From NCBI RefSeq assembly GCF_004795055.1, contig NZ_SSBJ01000021.1:86786-150785 (forward strand): a DNA stretch of 64,000 nucleotides, read 5' to 3'. Each line of letters opens with the position of its first letter. Within the stretch, counting starts at the first letter, position 1. Shown piece by piece: positions 1 through 8,802 of this stretch. The translations under genes and the position numbers were made by a program. The notes beneath the pieces are model-generated. The model did no database searches, was not told the DNA's origin, and saw only the letters and a program-made list of their open reading frames with translations. The DNA comes from Streptomyces sp. A1136. GTDB taxonomy: Bacteria; Actinomycetota; Actinomycetes; Streptomycetales; Streptomycetaceae.

Positions 1-2105
1 TGGGCGCTGCCGACACCAACGTCGACACCAGTGCCCCCGCCGCGGGTGCCGCGGCTGCCACTGCCGGGCGGCGGCGCCGCTCCGGCACCGGCCTTGACGG
101 CATGGTCCTGGCCGAGCTGCAGCAGGTCGCGTCGGGCCTCGGCATCAGGGGCACCGCGCGGATGCGCAAGAGCCAGCTGATCGAGGTCATCAAGGAGGCG
201 CAGGCGGGCGGGAGTGCTCCCAAGGCCGCCGCCTCCGTCGCGGACACCGCCGAGGCCAAGCCGAAGCGCCGCGCCACCAGCAAGGCCCGAACCGGTGAGG
301 CCGCCGCCGAGGCGCCCGCCGAGAAGCCTGCCACGCAGGCCCAGATCGAGATCCCCGGCCAGCCTGCCAGCGACGACGCCCCGGTCGGCGAGCGCCGCCG
401 CCGTCGGGCCACCGCCCCCACCGGCAGCCCGGAGTCCGCGGCGCCCGTCGCCGTCCAGGTCGAGCAGAAGACCGAGACCGCGCCCGCGACGCAGGCCGAC
501 GTCAAGGTGGAGGCCGCGACCGCCGTCTCCGCGCAGGGCCAGGGTCAGGGCCAGACGCAGCTCCAGGAGGCCGGCGAGGGCCGCGGCCGTCGGGAGCGCC
601 GCGACCGCGACCGGGGCGAGCGCGGCGACCGCCAGCGCGACCGCCGCGACCGGGGTGCCAAGGCCGACGAGCAGGGCCAGGGCGGCCAGGCGCAGGGCGG
701 CCAGGCCGGACAGGGCCAGGGTGGTCAGGGCGGCAGCCGCCAGGACCGTCAGGACCGCGGCGACCGTCAGCAGCAGGGCGGCCGCGGCCAGGGCCAGGGC
801 CAGAACCAGGGTCAGCAGGGTCGGCAGGACCGTCAGGACAACGGCCCGCAGGACGACTTCGACTCCGAGGACGGCCGTCGTGGCCGTCGCGGCCGCTACC
901 GCGACCGCCGTGGCCGTCGCGGCCGCGACGAGTTCGCGCCGAGCGAGCCGCAGGTCGCCGACGACGACGTCCTGATCCCCGTCGCCGGCATCCTCGACAT
1001 CCTCGACAACTACGCGTTCATCCGGACCTCCGGCTACCTGCCCGGTCCGAACGACGTGTACGTCTCCCTCGCCCAGGTCCGCAAGGCGGGGCTGCGCAAG
1101 GGCGACCACACCACCGGCGCCGTGCGCCAGCCCAAGGACGGCGAGCGCCGCGAGAAGTTCAACGCCCTCGTGCGCCTGGACTCGGTCAACGGCATGGCGC
1201 CCGAATCGGGCCGCGGCCGACCGGAGTTCCAGAAGCTGACGCCCCTGTACCCGCAGGACCGGCTCCGCCTGGAGACCGACCCGGGCGTGCTGACCACCCG
1301 CATCATCGACCTCGTGTCGCCGATCGGAAAGGGCCAGCGCGGCCTGATCGTGGCCCCGCCGAAGACCGGCAAGACCATGATCATGCAGGCGATCGCCAAC
1401 GCGATCACCACCAACAACCCCGAGTGCCACCTGATGGTCGTCCTGGTCGACGAGCGTCCGGAAGAGGTCACCGACATGCAGCGGTCGGTCAAGGGCGAGG
1501 TCATCTCCTCGACCTTCGACCGGCCGGCCGAGGACCACACCACCGTCGCCGAGCTGGCCATCGAGCGCGCGAAGCGTCTCGTCGAGCTGGGTCACGACGT
1601 GGTCGTCCTGCTGGACTCCATCACCCGCCTGGGCCGCGCGTACAACCTCGCCGCCCCCGCCTCCGGCCGCATCCTGTCCGGTGGTGTCGACTCGACCGCG
1701 CTCTACCCGCCGAAGCGCTTCTTCGGTGCCGCGCGCAACATCGAGGACGGCGGCTCGCTGACCATCCTGGCCACCGCGCTGGTCGACACCGGCTCGCGCA
1801 TGGACGAGGTGATCTTCGAGGAGTTCAAGGGCACCGGAAACATGGAGCTCAAGCTCGACCGCAAGCTCGCCGACAAGCGCATCTTCCCGGCGGTCGACGT
1901 CGACCCCTCCGGTACGCGCAAGGAGGAGATCCTCCTCAACGCGGAGGAGCTCGCCATCGTCTGGAAGCTGCGCCGGGTGCTGCACGCGCTCGACTCGCAG
2001 CAGGCGATCGAGCTGCTGCTGGACAAGATGAAGCAGACGAAGTCGAACGCCGAGTTCCTGATGCAGATCGCCAAGACGACCCCGGCGGGCAAGAACGACG
2101 ACTGA
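1..2105 (+). CDS. rho: Transcription termination factor Rho, 5'-truncated by the window edge
   Basis: Hexameric RNA-dependent ATPase that terminates transcription. The frame is open from base 3, so the true start lies upstream; 700 residues are inside the window. The first internal ATG (102) is not the start, because coding-like Ala/Arg-rich sequence precedes it. After the Rho N-terminal helical domain (about 100-200) comes a long disordered insertion (about 250-940) rich in Arg, Gly, Gln and Asp, typical of actinobacterial Rho. The cold-shock RNA-binding domain follows (about 970-1200), then the ATPase: Walker A APPKTGKT near 1350-1380 and Walker B VVLLDSITRLGRAYN near 1600-1645. A strong terminator follows the stop. 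Identity is certain; only the N-terminus is missing. Confidence 0.97.
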   Translation, partial: GAADTNVDTSAPAAGAAAATAGRRRRSGTGLDGMVLAELQQVASGLGIRGTARMRKSQLIEVIKEAQAGGSAPKAAASVADTAEAKPKRRATSKARTGEAAAEAPAEKPATQAQIEIPGQPASDDAPVGERRRRRATAPTGSPESAAPVAVQVEQKTETAPATQADVKVEAATAVSAQGQGQGQTQLQEAGEGRGRRERRDRDRGERGDRQRDRRDRGAKADEQGQGGQAQGGQAGQGQGGQGGSRQDRQDRGDRQQQGGRGQGQGQNQGQQGRQDRQDNGPQDDFDSEDGRRGRRGRYRDRRGRRGRDEFAPSEPQVADDDVLIPVAGILDILDNYAFIRTSGYLPGPNDVYVSLAQVRKAGLRKGDHTTGAVRQPKDGERREKFNALVRLDSVNGMAPESGRGRPEFQKLTPLYPQDRLRLETDPGVLTTRIIDLVSPIGKGQRGLIVAPPKTGKTMIMQAIANAITTNNPECHLMVVLVDERPEEVTDMQRSVKGEVISSTFDRPAEDHTTVAELAIERAKRLVELGHDVVVLLDSITRLGRAYNLAAPASGRILSGGVDSTALYPPKRFFGAARNIEDGGSLTILATALVDTGSRMDEVIFEEFKGTGNMELKLDRKLADKRIFPAVDVDPSGTRKEEILLNAEELAIVWKLRRVLHALDSQQAIELLLDKMKQTKSNAEFLMQIAKTTPAGKNDD

Positions 2106-2132
2106 CGGTCGTCACAGCCGGAACGTCCCGAA

Positions 2133-2174
2133 GGGACCGCCCCCACCGCAGCCGCGGCGGGGGCGGTCCCTTTT
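2133..2174 (+). terminator. Rho-independent terminator after rho
   Basis: GGGACCGCCCCC (2133-2144) pairs perfectly with GGGGGCGGTCCC (2159-2170). The loop holds a further CCGC/GCGG pairing, and TTTTCTT follows. This is a classical intrinsic terminator placed about 28 nt after the rho stop codon. Confidence 0.9.
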
Positions 2175-2458
2175 CTTCGTACCGCTTCCTTCGTGCCGCT
2201 TCCGTCGTGCTGCGACCTTCGCCACACCGCCGCGGGGCCGGCGCACGCGCTCACCCCCGCTTTCGGCGACGTTCCGGTACGCGCCGTGCGCGGCGGGTCA
2301 CGCGGCGTCAGGAACGGCGTCGGCGGACCGGGGCCGCGGTAGGACCCCGCCCGGGACCGTGGAACCCTGGAAGACGTTCCTCCGTCTGTGTCAGAGAACA
2401 GCGGGGGTCGCAGACAGGCCGAACGGGTCGCGGGAGCGGGCCGGGGACCGAGGAGAGC
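2175..2458 (+). other. Leader and promoter region of the LCP gene
   Basis: About 280 nt between the rho terminator and the LCP start, with no convincing small ORF. It is GC-rich and low in stop codons, so long spurious frames run through it. I could not identify a confident -35/-10 pair. A GGAG ribosome-binding site lies just before the ATG at 2459. Confidence 0.4.
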
Positions 2459-3568
2459 ATGAGCGAGGACACCAGGGGCCGCGGCCGCCGCGCCGCGGGC
2501 AGCCGGCGCCGGAGAAAAGCGCCCAAGCGCCGTAAGGGCCTCACCGTCGTCGCGTGGACGGCCGCCGGCGTGGTGCTGCTGGGCGGCGCGGGCGTGGGCT
2601 ACTTCTACTTCAAGTTCAACGGGAACCTGAAGACCGTCGACATCGACGCGGCGCTCGGCAAGGACCGCCCGCAGAACGTCGACAACGGCTCGATGGACAT
2701 CCTCGTCCTCGGCTCGGACTCCCGCGGCGGGGCGAACTCCGAGTACGGCCGCGACGACGGCGGGTCCGCCCGCTCGGACACGGCGATGATCGTCCACCTC
2801 TACGACGGCCACCACAAGGCGAGCGTCATATCCATCCCGCGCGACACGATGGTCAACCGCCCCGCCTGCCAGACGACGGACGGGAAGACGGACCGGGGCA
2901 GCAGGCGCTCCCAGTTCAACGAGTCGTTCACCATCGGCGGGGCCGCCTGCGCGGTCAAGACCGTCGAGAAGATGTCGGGGATCCGCATGGATCACTACAT
3001 CGAGGTCGACTTCACGGGCTTCAAGAAGATCATCGACAACCTCGGCGGCGTCCAGGTGACCACCACCAAGCCGATCAAGGACGGTTCCAGCCACCTCGAC
3101 CTGCCCGCGGGCCCCAACAAACTCAACGGTGAACAGGCCCTCGGCCTCGTCCGCACCCGCAAGAGCGTCGGCGACGGCAGCGACCTCGGCCGAATACAGC
3201 TCCAGCAGGCCTTCATGAAGGCGCTGATCAAGCAGGTCAAGGGAATCGGCGTCTTCGACAACCCCAAGCGGCTGCTCGACCTCGCCGACACCGGCACCAA
3301 GGCGCTCACCACCGACAAGCAGCTCGGTGACGTGAAGTCCCTCCTGGGCTTCGCCCAGAGCCTGCGCGGCATCGACGCCCAGAACCTCCAGATGATCACC
3401 ATGCCGGTGACCGTGGACGCCCTCGACCACGACCGCGTCGCCCCGCTCGCCAAGGAGTCCAAGATGGTCTGGGACGCCCTGCTCGCGGACCAGCCGATCC
3501 CGGCCGAGGCGACGGCGAACTCCATGGGGAACAAGGGCACCGCCGGCGGCATCGTCCAGCAGCAGTAG
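2459..3568 (+). CDS. LytR-CpsA-Psr (LCP) family cell-wall glycopolymer ligase
   Basis: 369 residues. LCP proteins transfer lipid-linked anionic polymers such as teichoic acids onto peptidoglycan at the outer membrane face. A basic cytoplasmic N-terminus (1-27) is followed by one transmembrane helix (about 28-51), then the extracellular LCP domain with its hallmark blocks LGSDSRG (84-90), RSDTAMIVHL (from 105) and SIPRDT (125-130), which bind the polyprenyl pyrophosphate. The ATG at 2459 has GGAG just upstream and gives a normal-length protein; the open frame runs far upstream but overlaps rho. It stands alone between rho and rpmE. The WecA/TagO homologue at 8919 could supply its substrate. 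The polymer it attaches cannot be read from sequence. Confidence 0.9.
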   Translation: MSEDTRGRGRRAAGSRRRRKAPKRRKGLTVVAWTAAGVVLLGGAGVGYFYFKFNGNLKTVDIDAALGKDRPQNVDNGSMDILVLGSDSRGGANSEYGRDDGGSARSDTAMIVHLYDGHHKASVISIPRDTMVNRPACQTTDGKTDRGSRRSQFNESFTIGGAACAVKTVEKMSGIRMDHYIEVDFTGFKKIIDNLGGVQVTTTKPIKDGSSHLDLPAGPNKLNGEQALGLVRTRKSVGDGSDLGRIQLQQAFMKALIKQVKGIGVFDNPKRLLDLADTGTKALTTDKQLGDVKSLLGFAQSLRGIDAQNLQMITMPVTVDALDHDRVAPLAKESKMVWDALLADQPIPAEATANSMGNKGTAGGIVQQQ

Positions 3569-3676
3569 TGCCTCGGGCCGAGCGGCCGGACCCTCGAAAA
3601 CGCCGGCCGCGGAAGTTTCCCCGCCGCGCGGAATAGATGCCGGCACCTCCCCGTTGAGGGGGGTGTCCTCAGAATT

Positions 3677-3704
3677 TTGACAGGCGGCCCGGTCCTGGCA
3701 GACT
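3677..3704 (+). promoter_or_regulatory. Candidate rpmE promoter
   Basis: A perfect TTGACA (3677-3682) and CAGACT (3699-3704) separated by 16 bp lie about 75 nt upstream of the rpmE start in a 212-nt gap. The -10 is one base from TAGACT. A small inverted repeat CAGAC/GTCTG overlaps it. Start site inferred only. Confidence 0.55.
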
Positions 3705-3780
3705 GGTCTGTCGGCCCCGGTTCACGCAGCGCGCAATTCGGCCCCTGCGACCCGGCGCCCTCCCGAATCTAGGAGACACC

Positions 3781-3999
3781 TTGAAGCGCGATGTTCACCC
3801 CGAGTACGTCGAGACCCAGGTCAGCTGCACCTGTGGCGCGTCGTTCACCACCCGTAGCACCCTGACCGACGGCACCATCCGTGCCGAGGTCTGCTCCGAG
3901 TGCCACCCGTTCTACACGGGCAAGCAGAAGATCCTCGACACCGGTGGCCGTGTGGCCCGCTTCGAGGCCCGCTTCGGCAAGGCTGCCGGCTCGAAGTAG
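3781..3999 (+). CDS. rpmE: 50S ribosomal protein bL31, zinc-binding form
   Basis: 72-residue large-subunit ribosomal protein. It begins with a TTG codon preceded by an AGGAG-like site in the bases before 3781; no ATG or GTG gives the conserved N-terminus MKRDVHPEY. Cys16, Cys18, Cys38 and Cys41 form the zinc ribbon, so this is the C+ paralogue expected under zinc-replete conditions; Streptomyces usually carry a Zur-repressed C- copy elsewhere. It precedes prfA by 108 nt and the two may be cotranscribed. No Zur box was recognised upstream, in keeping with the zinc form. Confidence 0.97.
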   Translation: MKRDVHPEYVETQVSCTCGASFTTRSTLTDGTIRAEVCSECHPFYTGKQKILDTGGRVARFEARFGKAAGSK

Positions 4000-4107
4000 C
4001 GAGCCTCCGGCGCCGGATTCCGGCTGCACCGCTTCACCGCGGGCAGCCGGGCCCGGCGCCTTTCTCGTCCCGCAGCCCTTTCTTCACTTTCACCACAGGA
4101 GCCCCCG

Positions 4108-5187
4108 ATGTTCGAGGCGGTCGAGGAACTGGTCGGCGAGCACGCCGACCTTGAGAAGAAGCTCGCCGACCCTTCGGTCCACTCGGATCAGGCCAACGCG
4201 CGCAAGCTCAACAAGCGCTACGCGGAGCTGACCCCGATCGTCGCGACCTTCCGCGCCTGGAAGCAGACCGCCGAGGACATCGAGACGGCCAAGGAGTTCG
4301 CGGCCGACGACCCCGACTTCGCCGCCGAGGCCAAGGAACTGGCCGCCCAGCGCGAAGAGCTCACCGAGAAGCTCCGCCTGCTGCTCGTCCCGCGCGACCC
4401 CAGCGACGACAAGGACGTGCTCCTGGAGGTCAAGGCGGGCGCGGGCGGCGACGAGTCCGCCCTGTTCGCCGGCGACCTGCTGCGCATGTACCTGCGCTAC
4501 GCCGAGCGCGTGGGCTGGAAGACCGAGATCATCGACGCCACCGAGTCCGAACTCGGCGGCTACAAGGATGTCCAGGTCTCCGTCCGCACCAAGGGCGGCA
4601 ACGGCGCCACCGAGCCCGGCCAGGGCGTCTGGGCCCGCCTGAAGTACGAGGGCGGCGTGCACCGCGTCCAGCGGGTTCCGGCCACCGAGTCGCAGGGCCG
4701 CATTCACACCTCCGCCGCCGGCGTGCTCGTCACCCCGGAGGCCGAGGAGGTCGAGGTCGAGATCAACATGAACGACCTGCGCATCGACGTGTACCGCTCC
4801 TCCGGCCCCGGCGGCCAGTCCGTCAACACCACCGACTCGGCTGTGCGCATCACGCACATCCCCACCGGTGTGGTCGCCTCCTGCCAGAACGAGAAGAGCC
4901 AGCTCCAGAACAAGGAGCAGGCGATGCGCATCCTGCGCTCCAGGCTGCTGGCCGCGGCCCAGGAAGCCGCCGAGCAGGAGGCCTCGGACGTGCGCCGCAG
5001 CCAGGTGCGCTCCGTGGACCGGTCCGAGAAGATCCGCACGTACAACTACCCGGAAAACCGGATCTCGGACCACCGGACCGGCTTCAAGGCGTACAACTTG
5101 GACCAGGTGCTCGACGGAGACCTCGACGCGGTCATCCAGGCCTGCGTCGACACCGACTCCGCCGCCAAGCTCGCGGCCGCGCACTGA
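4108..5187 (+). CDS. prfA: Peptide chain release factor 1
   Basis: 359 residues, normal RF1 length. It recognises UAA/UAG stop codons and triggers peptide release. The tripeptide anticodon PAT is at 191-193, diagnostic of RF1 rather than RF2, and the catalytic GGQ at 235-237 lies inside SSGPGGQSVNTTDS. The ATG at 4108 follows CACAGGAGCCCCCG, a good ribosome-binding site. The next gene, prmC, methylates the GGQ glutamine, the usual bacterial gene pair. No frameshift or missing motif. Confidence 0.98.
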   Translation: MFEAVEELVGEHADLEKKLADPSVHSDQANARKLNKRYAELTPIVATFRAWKQTAEDIETAKEFAADDPDFAAEAKELAAQREELTEKLRLLLVPRDPSDDKDVLLEVKAGAGGDESALFAGDLLRMYLRYAERVGWKTEIIDATESELGGYKDVQVSVRTKGGNGATEPGQGVWARLKYEGGVHRVQRVPATESQGRIHTSAAGVLVTPEAEEVEVEINMNDLRIDVYRSSGPGGQSVNTTDSAVRITHIPTGVVASCQNEKSQLQNKEQAMRILRSRLLAAAQEAAEQEASDVRRSQVRSVDRSEKIRTYNYPENRISDHRTGFKAYNLDQVLDGDLDAVIQACVDTDSAAKLAAAH

Positions 5188-5262
5188 ACCGCGACCGTGT
5201 GACCGCGGCGCCCGCCTGACCCCCCGCTCCACCCCCGTACGACAGCAGCCCGGAGGACCAGC

Positions 5263-6108
5263 GTGAACTTGCTGCTTGCCGAGGTGGCCCAGGCCACCCA
5301 GCGGCTGGCCGCCGCCGGCGTGCCCTCACCGCGCTTCGACGCGGAGGAGCTCGCCGCCTTCGTGCACGGCGTCAAGCGGGGGGAACTGCACCACGTCAAG
5401 GACGCGGACTTCGACGCCCGCTACTGGGAGGCCGTCGCCCGCCGGGAGGCGCGCGAGCCGCTCCAGCACATCACCGGGCGCGCCTTCTTCCGGTACCTGG
5501 AGCTCCAGGTCGGTCCCGGGGTGTTCGTGCCCCGGCCCGAGACGGAATCGGTCGTGGACTGGGCCATACACGCCGTCCGGGCCATGGACGTGGTCGAGCC
5601 GCTGATCGTCGACCTCTGCACGGGCTCCGGCGCCATCGCGCTGGCCATGGCGCAGGAGGTCCCGCGCTCGCGCGTCCACGCGGTCGAGCTGTCCGAGGAA
5701 GCCCTGCGGTGGACCCGCAAGAACGCCGAGGGCTCCCGGGTCACCGTCCACCAGGGCGACGCGCTCGGCGCGCTGCCCGAGCTGGACGGCCAGGTGGACC
5801 TCGTGATCTCCAATCCGCCGTACATCCCGCTCACCGAGTGGGAGTACGTGGCCCCCGAGGCCCGTGACCACGACCCCGAGATGGCGCTGTTCTCCGGCGA
5901 GGACGGCCTGGACACCATCCGGGGCATCGAACGCACCGCCCACCGGCTGCTGAGGCCCGGCGGGATCGTCGTCATCGAGCACGCCGACACGCAAGGCGGC
6001 CAGGTGCCGTGGATCTTCGCCGAGGAGCGGGGCTGGGCCGACGCCGCCGACCACCCCGACCTCAACAACCGCCCGCGCTTCGCGACCGCCCGCAAGGCCA
6101 TGCCGTGA
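5263..6108 (+). CDS. prmC: Release factor glutamine N5-methyltransferase PrmC
   Basis: 281 residues. Uses S-adenosylmethionine to methylate the glutamine of the GGQ motif in release factors RF1/RF2. A helical substrate-binding N-terminal domain (1-80) precedes the Rossmann methyltransferase fold: SAM motif VDLCTGSGAIALAMA (about 116-130) and the catalytic NPPY at 184-187. The start is GTG at 5263, preceded by CGGAGGACCAGC. It sits 75 nt after prfA and 58 nt before the Sua5 gene, consistent with one translation-quality operon. Confidence 0.96.
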   Translation: MNLLLAEVAQATQRLAAAGVPSPRFDAEELAAFVHGVKRGELHHVKDADFDARYWEAVARREAREPLQHITGRAFFRYLELQVGPGVFVPRPETESVVDWAIHAVRAMDVVEPLIVDLCTGSGAIALAMAQEVPRSRVHAVELSEEALRWTRKNAEGSRVTVHQGDALGALPELDGQVDLVISNPPYIPLTEWEYVAPEARDHDPEMALFSGEDGLDTIRGIERTAHRLLRPGGIVVIEHADTQGGQVPWIFAEERGWADAADHPDLNNRPRFATARKAMP

Positions 6109-6166
6109 CCGGCGCGACCCCACTCCCGGACAACGTCACCACCCCGCTGCTTGAGGAGGCCCGCTG

Positions 6167-6814
6167 ATGGCCCGGCGATACGACTGCAATGACGCCACGG
6201 ACCGCAAGACGGGCCTGCGCGAAGCCGCATCCGCAGTGCGCCGCGGCGAACTCGTCGTGCTGCCCACCGACACCCTGTACGGGATCGGCGCGGACGCCTT
6301 CAGCGCGGAGGCGGTCGGTGACCTGCTCGCGGCCAAGGGCCGGGGCCGCAACATGCCCACCCCCGTCCTCATCGGCTCCCCGAACACCCTGCACGGCCTG
6401 GTCACGGACTTCTCCGAGCAGGCGTGGGAGCTGGTCGACGCGTTCTGGCCGGGCGCGCTGACGCTCGTCGCCAAGCACCAGCCCTCGCTGGCCTGGGACC
6501 TGGGGGAGACCCGCGGGACCGTCGCCGTACGCATGCCCCTGCACCCCGTGGCGATCGAGCTGCTGACCGAGGTCGGCCCGATGGCCGTGTCCTCGGCGAA
6601 CCTGACCGGGCACCCGGCGCCGGAGGACTGCGACGCGGCCCGCGCGATGCTCGGCGACTCGGTGTCGGTGTACCTGGACGGAGGCCCGACCCCGGGCATC
6701 CAGCCCTCCTCGATCGTCGACGTCACGGGGAAGGTTCCCCTCCTGCTGCGCGCGGGGGCACTGACCGCCGAGCAGCTGCGGGAGGTCGTACCCGACCTCG
6801 AGGTGGCCCCGTGA
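6167..6814 (+). CDS. L-threonylcarbamoyladenylate synthase (Sua5/YwlC/TsaC family)
   Basis: 215 residues. Makes threonylcarbamoyl-AMP from threonine, bicarbonate and ATP for the t6A modification of ANN-decoding tRNAs. The YrdC-type fold is visible: LVVLPTDTLYGIGADAFS near the N-terminus, a KGRGRNMPTPVLIG segment where the family has KxR, and PMAVSSANLTGHPAP. Length is close to the short TsaC form with a little C-terminal extension. Strong GAGGAGG ribosome-binding site before ATG 6167. The stop overlaps the next start by four bases (GTGA), so translation of the phosphatase-like gene is probably coupled to it. Confidence 0.94.
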   Translation: MARRYDCNDATDRKTGLREAASAVRRGELVVLPTDTLYGIGADAFSAEAVGDLLAAKGRGRNMPTPVLIGSPNTLHGLVTDFSEQAWELVDAFWPGALTLVAKHQPSLAWDLGETRGTVAVRMPLHPVAIELLTEVGPMAVSSANLTGHPAPEDCDAARAMLGDSVSVYLDGGPTPGIQPSSIVDVTGKVPLLLRAGALTAEQLREVVPDLEVAP

Positions 6815-7467
6815 GCCCTCAGGGGCGTGGCATAGCAACGGGGCGTCTTCCGGCGGAGGCTGGGGGAGACCGCTTCCGCATACTCCACGTCAGCACCGGG
6901 AACGTGTGCCGCTCGCCCATCACCGAGCGGCTGACGCGGCACGCCCTGTCGCACCGGCTCGGCGGGCTGGTGGCCGGGGAACTCATCGTGGAGAGCGCCG
7001 GCACCTGGGGCCACGAGGGGGCCCCGATGGAGGCCAACGCGGCCGCCGTCCTGGCGGACTTCGGCGCGGACGCCTCCGGCTTCACGGGGCGGGAACTGCT
7101 GGACGAGCACGTCATCCGGGCCGACCTGGTGCTCACGGCGACCCGGGACCACCGCGCGCAGGTCATCTCGATGGGCCACTCGGCGGGACTGCGGACCTTC
7201 ACGCTCAAGGAGTTCACGCGCCTGGTGCGGGCGATAGACCCGGCCACGCTGCCGCCGCTGGACGACGGCATGGCGGAGCGCGCGCGGGCCCTGGTACGGG
7301 CGGCCGCCGCGCTGCGCGGATGGCTGCTGGCGCCGTCCGCGGACGCCGACGAGGTGTACGACCCGTACGGGGCGCCGATCACCTTCTTCCGTTCCATCGG
7401 CGACGAGATCAACCAGGCGCTGGACCCCGTGGTGACGGCCCTGACGGGCGTCACGGCCTCCCGCTGA
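6811..7467 (+). CDS. Low-molecular-weight tyrosine-phosphatase-like protein, nucleophile Cys replaced by Ser
   Basis: 218 residues. The family hydrolyses phosphotyrosine, or protein-arginine phosphate in some bacteria, through a C-x5-R-S loop. Here the loop reads HVSTGNVCRSP: the nucleophile position is Ser28 (codon AGC at 6892-6894), while the second Cys33 and Arg34 remain. The C-terminal DPY loop with the general-acid Asp is present (YDPYG). By family rules it should be catalytically weak or dead, perhaps a phospho-ligand binder, unless another group substitutes. The GTG start at 6811 overlaps the upstream TGA and is the only reasonable start before the loop. A further 20-residue N-terminal extension precedes the fold. 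Confidence 0.85.
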   Translation: MSPQGRGIATGRLPAEAGGDRFRILHVSTGNVCRSPITERLTRHALSHRLGGLVAGELIVESAGTWGHEGAPMEANAAAVLADFGADASGFTGRELLDEHVIRADLVLTATRDHRAQVISMGHSAGLRTFTLKEFTRLVRAIDPATLPPLDDGMAERARALVRAAAALRGWLLAPSADADEVYDPYGAPITFFRSIGDEINQALDPVVTALTGVTASR

Positions 7468-7572
7468 GACCCGGCGGCCCCCACGCTCGGCGGCCGACGC
7501 GGCGGCCCGGGGGCGGGATCGCGGAGGCGGGCCTACAGTGGCCCTATCCGGGACAGCACTGGGAGCCGCGCC

Positions 7573-8802
7573 ATGAGCGTCATCACCCCGCCCACGGACC
7601 TGCTGCGGCAGCAGGACCCGAAGATGGCCGACGTGCTCGCGGGGGAGGCCCAGCGGCAGGCCGGTTCCCTGCAACTGATCGCGGCCGAGAACTTCTGCTC
7701 GCCCGCCGTGCTCGCCGCCCTCGGCTCCGCGTTCGCCAACAAGTACGCCGAGGGCTACCCCGGAGCGCGCCACCACGGCGGTTGCGAGTACGCCGATCTC
7801 GCCGAACGCGTCGCGGTCGAGCGGGCCATGGCGCTGTTCGGCGCCGAGCACGCCAACGTACAGCCGCACTCCGGCTCCTCCTCGGTGCTGGCCGCGTACG
7901 CCGCGCTGCTGCGCCCGGGCGACACGGTGCTCGCCATGGGGCTCCCCTACGGCGGACACCTCACCCACGGCTCTCCCGCGAACTTCTCCGGCCGCTGGTT
8001 CTCCTTCGTCGGATACGGCGTCGACGCCGAGACGGGCCTGATCGACTACGAGCAGGTACAGGAACTGGCCCGCGCGCACCGGCCCAAGGCCATCGTCTGC
8101 GGCTCGATCTGCTACCCCCGCCACCCCGAGTACTCCGTCTTCCGGGAGATCGCCGACGAGGTGGGGGCGTACCTGATCGCCGACGCCGCGCACCCGATCG
8201 GGCTGGTGGCCGGCGGGGCGGCCCCCAGCCCCGTCCCGTACGCGGACATCGTCTGCGCGACCACGCACAAGGTGCTGCGGGGCCCGCGCGGCGGCATGCT
8301 CCTGTGCACCGCGGAGCTGGCCGAACGCGTCGACCGGGCGGTGTTCCCCTTCACCCAGGGCGGCGCCCAGATGCACACGATCGCCGCGAAGGCCGTGGCC
8401 TTCGGCGAGGCGGCGGGGACCGCGTTCACCACGTACGCCCACCGGGTCGTCGCCAACGCCCGGACCCTGGCCGAGGCGCTGGAGTCCGCCGGTCTGGCCG
8501 TCACGACCGGCGGCACCGACACCCACCTCATCTGCGCCGACCCCGCCCCCCTCGGCATCGACGGCCTCACCGCCCGGGGTCGGCTCGCGGCCGCCGGCAT
8601 CGTGTTGGACACCTGCGCCCTGCCGTACGGGGACCAGCGCGGAATCCGCTTCGGCACCGCGGCGGTGACCACCCAGGGCATGGGGGAGGCGGAGATGCTG
8701 CGGATCGCCGCGCTGTTCGCGGCGGCGCTGCGCGGGGAGGGGACGCGGACCCGGGCCGCGGTCGGCGAGCTGGCCGGCGACTTTCCTCCTTATGCGGCCT
8801 AA
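7573..8802 (+). CDS. glyA: Serine hydroxymethyltransferase-like PLP enzyme, divergent paralogue
   Basis: 409 residues, fold-type I PLP enzyme. SHMT moves the C1 unit between serine/glycine and tetrahydrofolate. The PLP lysine is K233 in TTHKVLRGPRGG, and the NVQPHSGS and GGTDTHL blocks are typical. It departs from the canonical enzyme at several active-site positions: YPGxRYYGGCEY has become YPGARHHGGCEY, so the conserved Tyr pair is His68-His69; DMAH has become DAAH; GGQGG has become FTQGG. Streptomyces normally have another, canonical GlyA elsewhere, so this copy may have a different donor or acceptor amino acid. ATG 7573 follows GGGAG. Confidence 0.85.
   Translation: MSVITPPTDLLRQQDPKMADVLAGEAQRQAGSLQLIAAENFCSPAVLAALGSAFANKYAEGYPGARHHGGCEYADLAERVAVERAMALFGAEHANVQPHSGSSSVLAAYAALLRPGDTVLAMGLPYGGHLTHGSPANFSGRWFSFVGYGVDAETGLIDYEQVQELARAHRPKAIVCGSICYPRHPEYSVFREIADEVGAYLIADAAHPIGLVAGGAAPSPVPYADIVCATTHKVLRGPRGGMLLCTAELAERVDRAVFPFTQGGAQMHTIAAKAVAFGEAAGTAFTTYAHRVVANARTLAEALESAGLAVTTGGTDTHLICADPAPLGIDGLTARGRLAAAGIVLDTCALPYGDQRGIRFGTAAVTTQGMGEAEMLRIAALFAAALRGEGTRTRAAVGELAGDFPPYAA

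Noticed and set aside
1424..2458. Upstream extension of the LCP gene frame into rho
   Set aside because: The frame stays open only because of GC bias. The sequence there is an out-of-frame reading of rho plus its terminator, and a good ribosome-binding site precedes ATG 2459.
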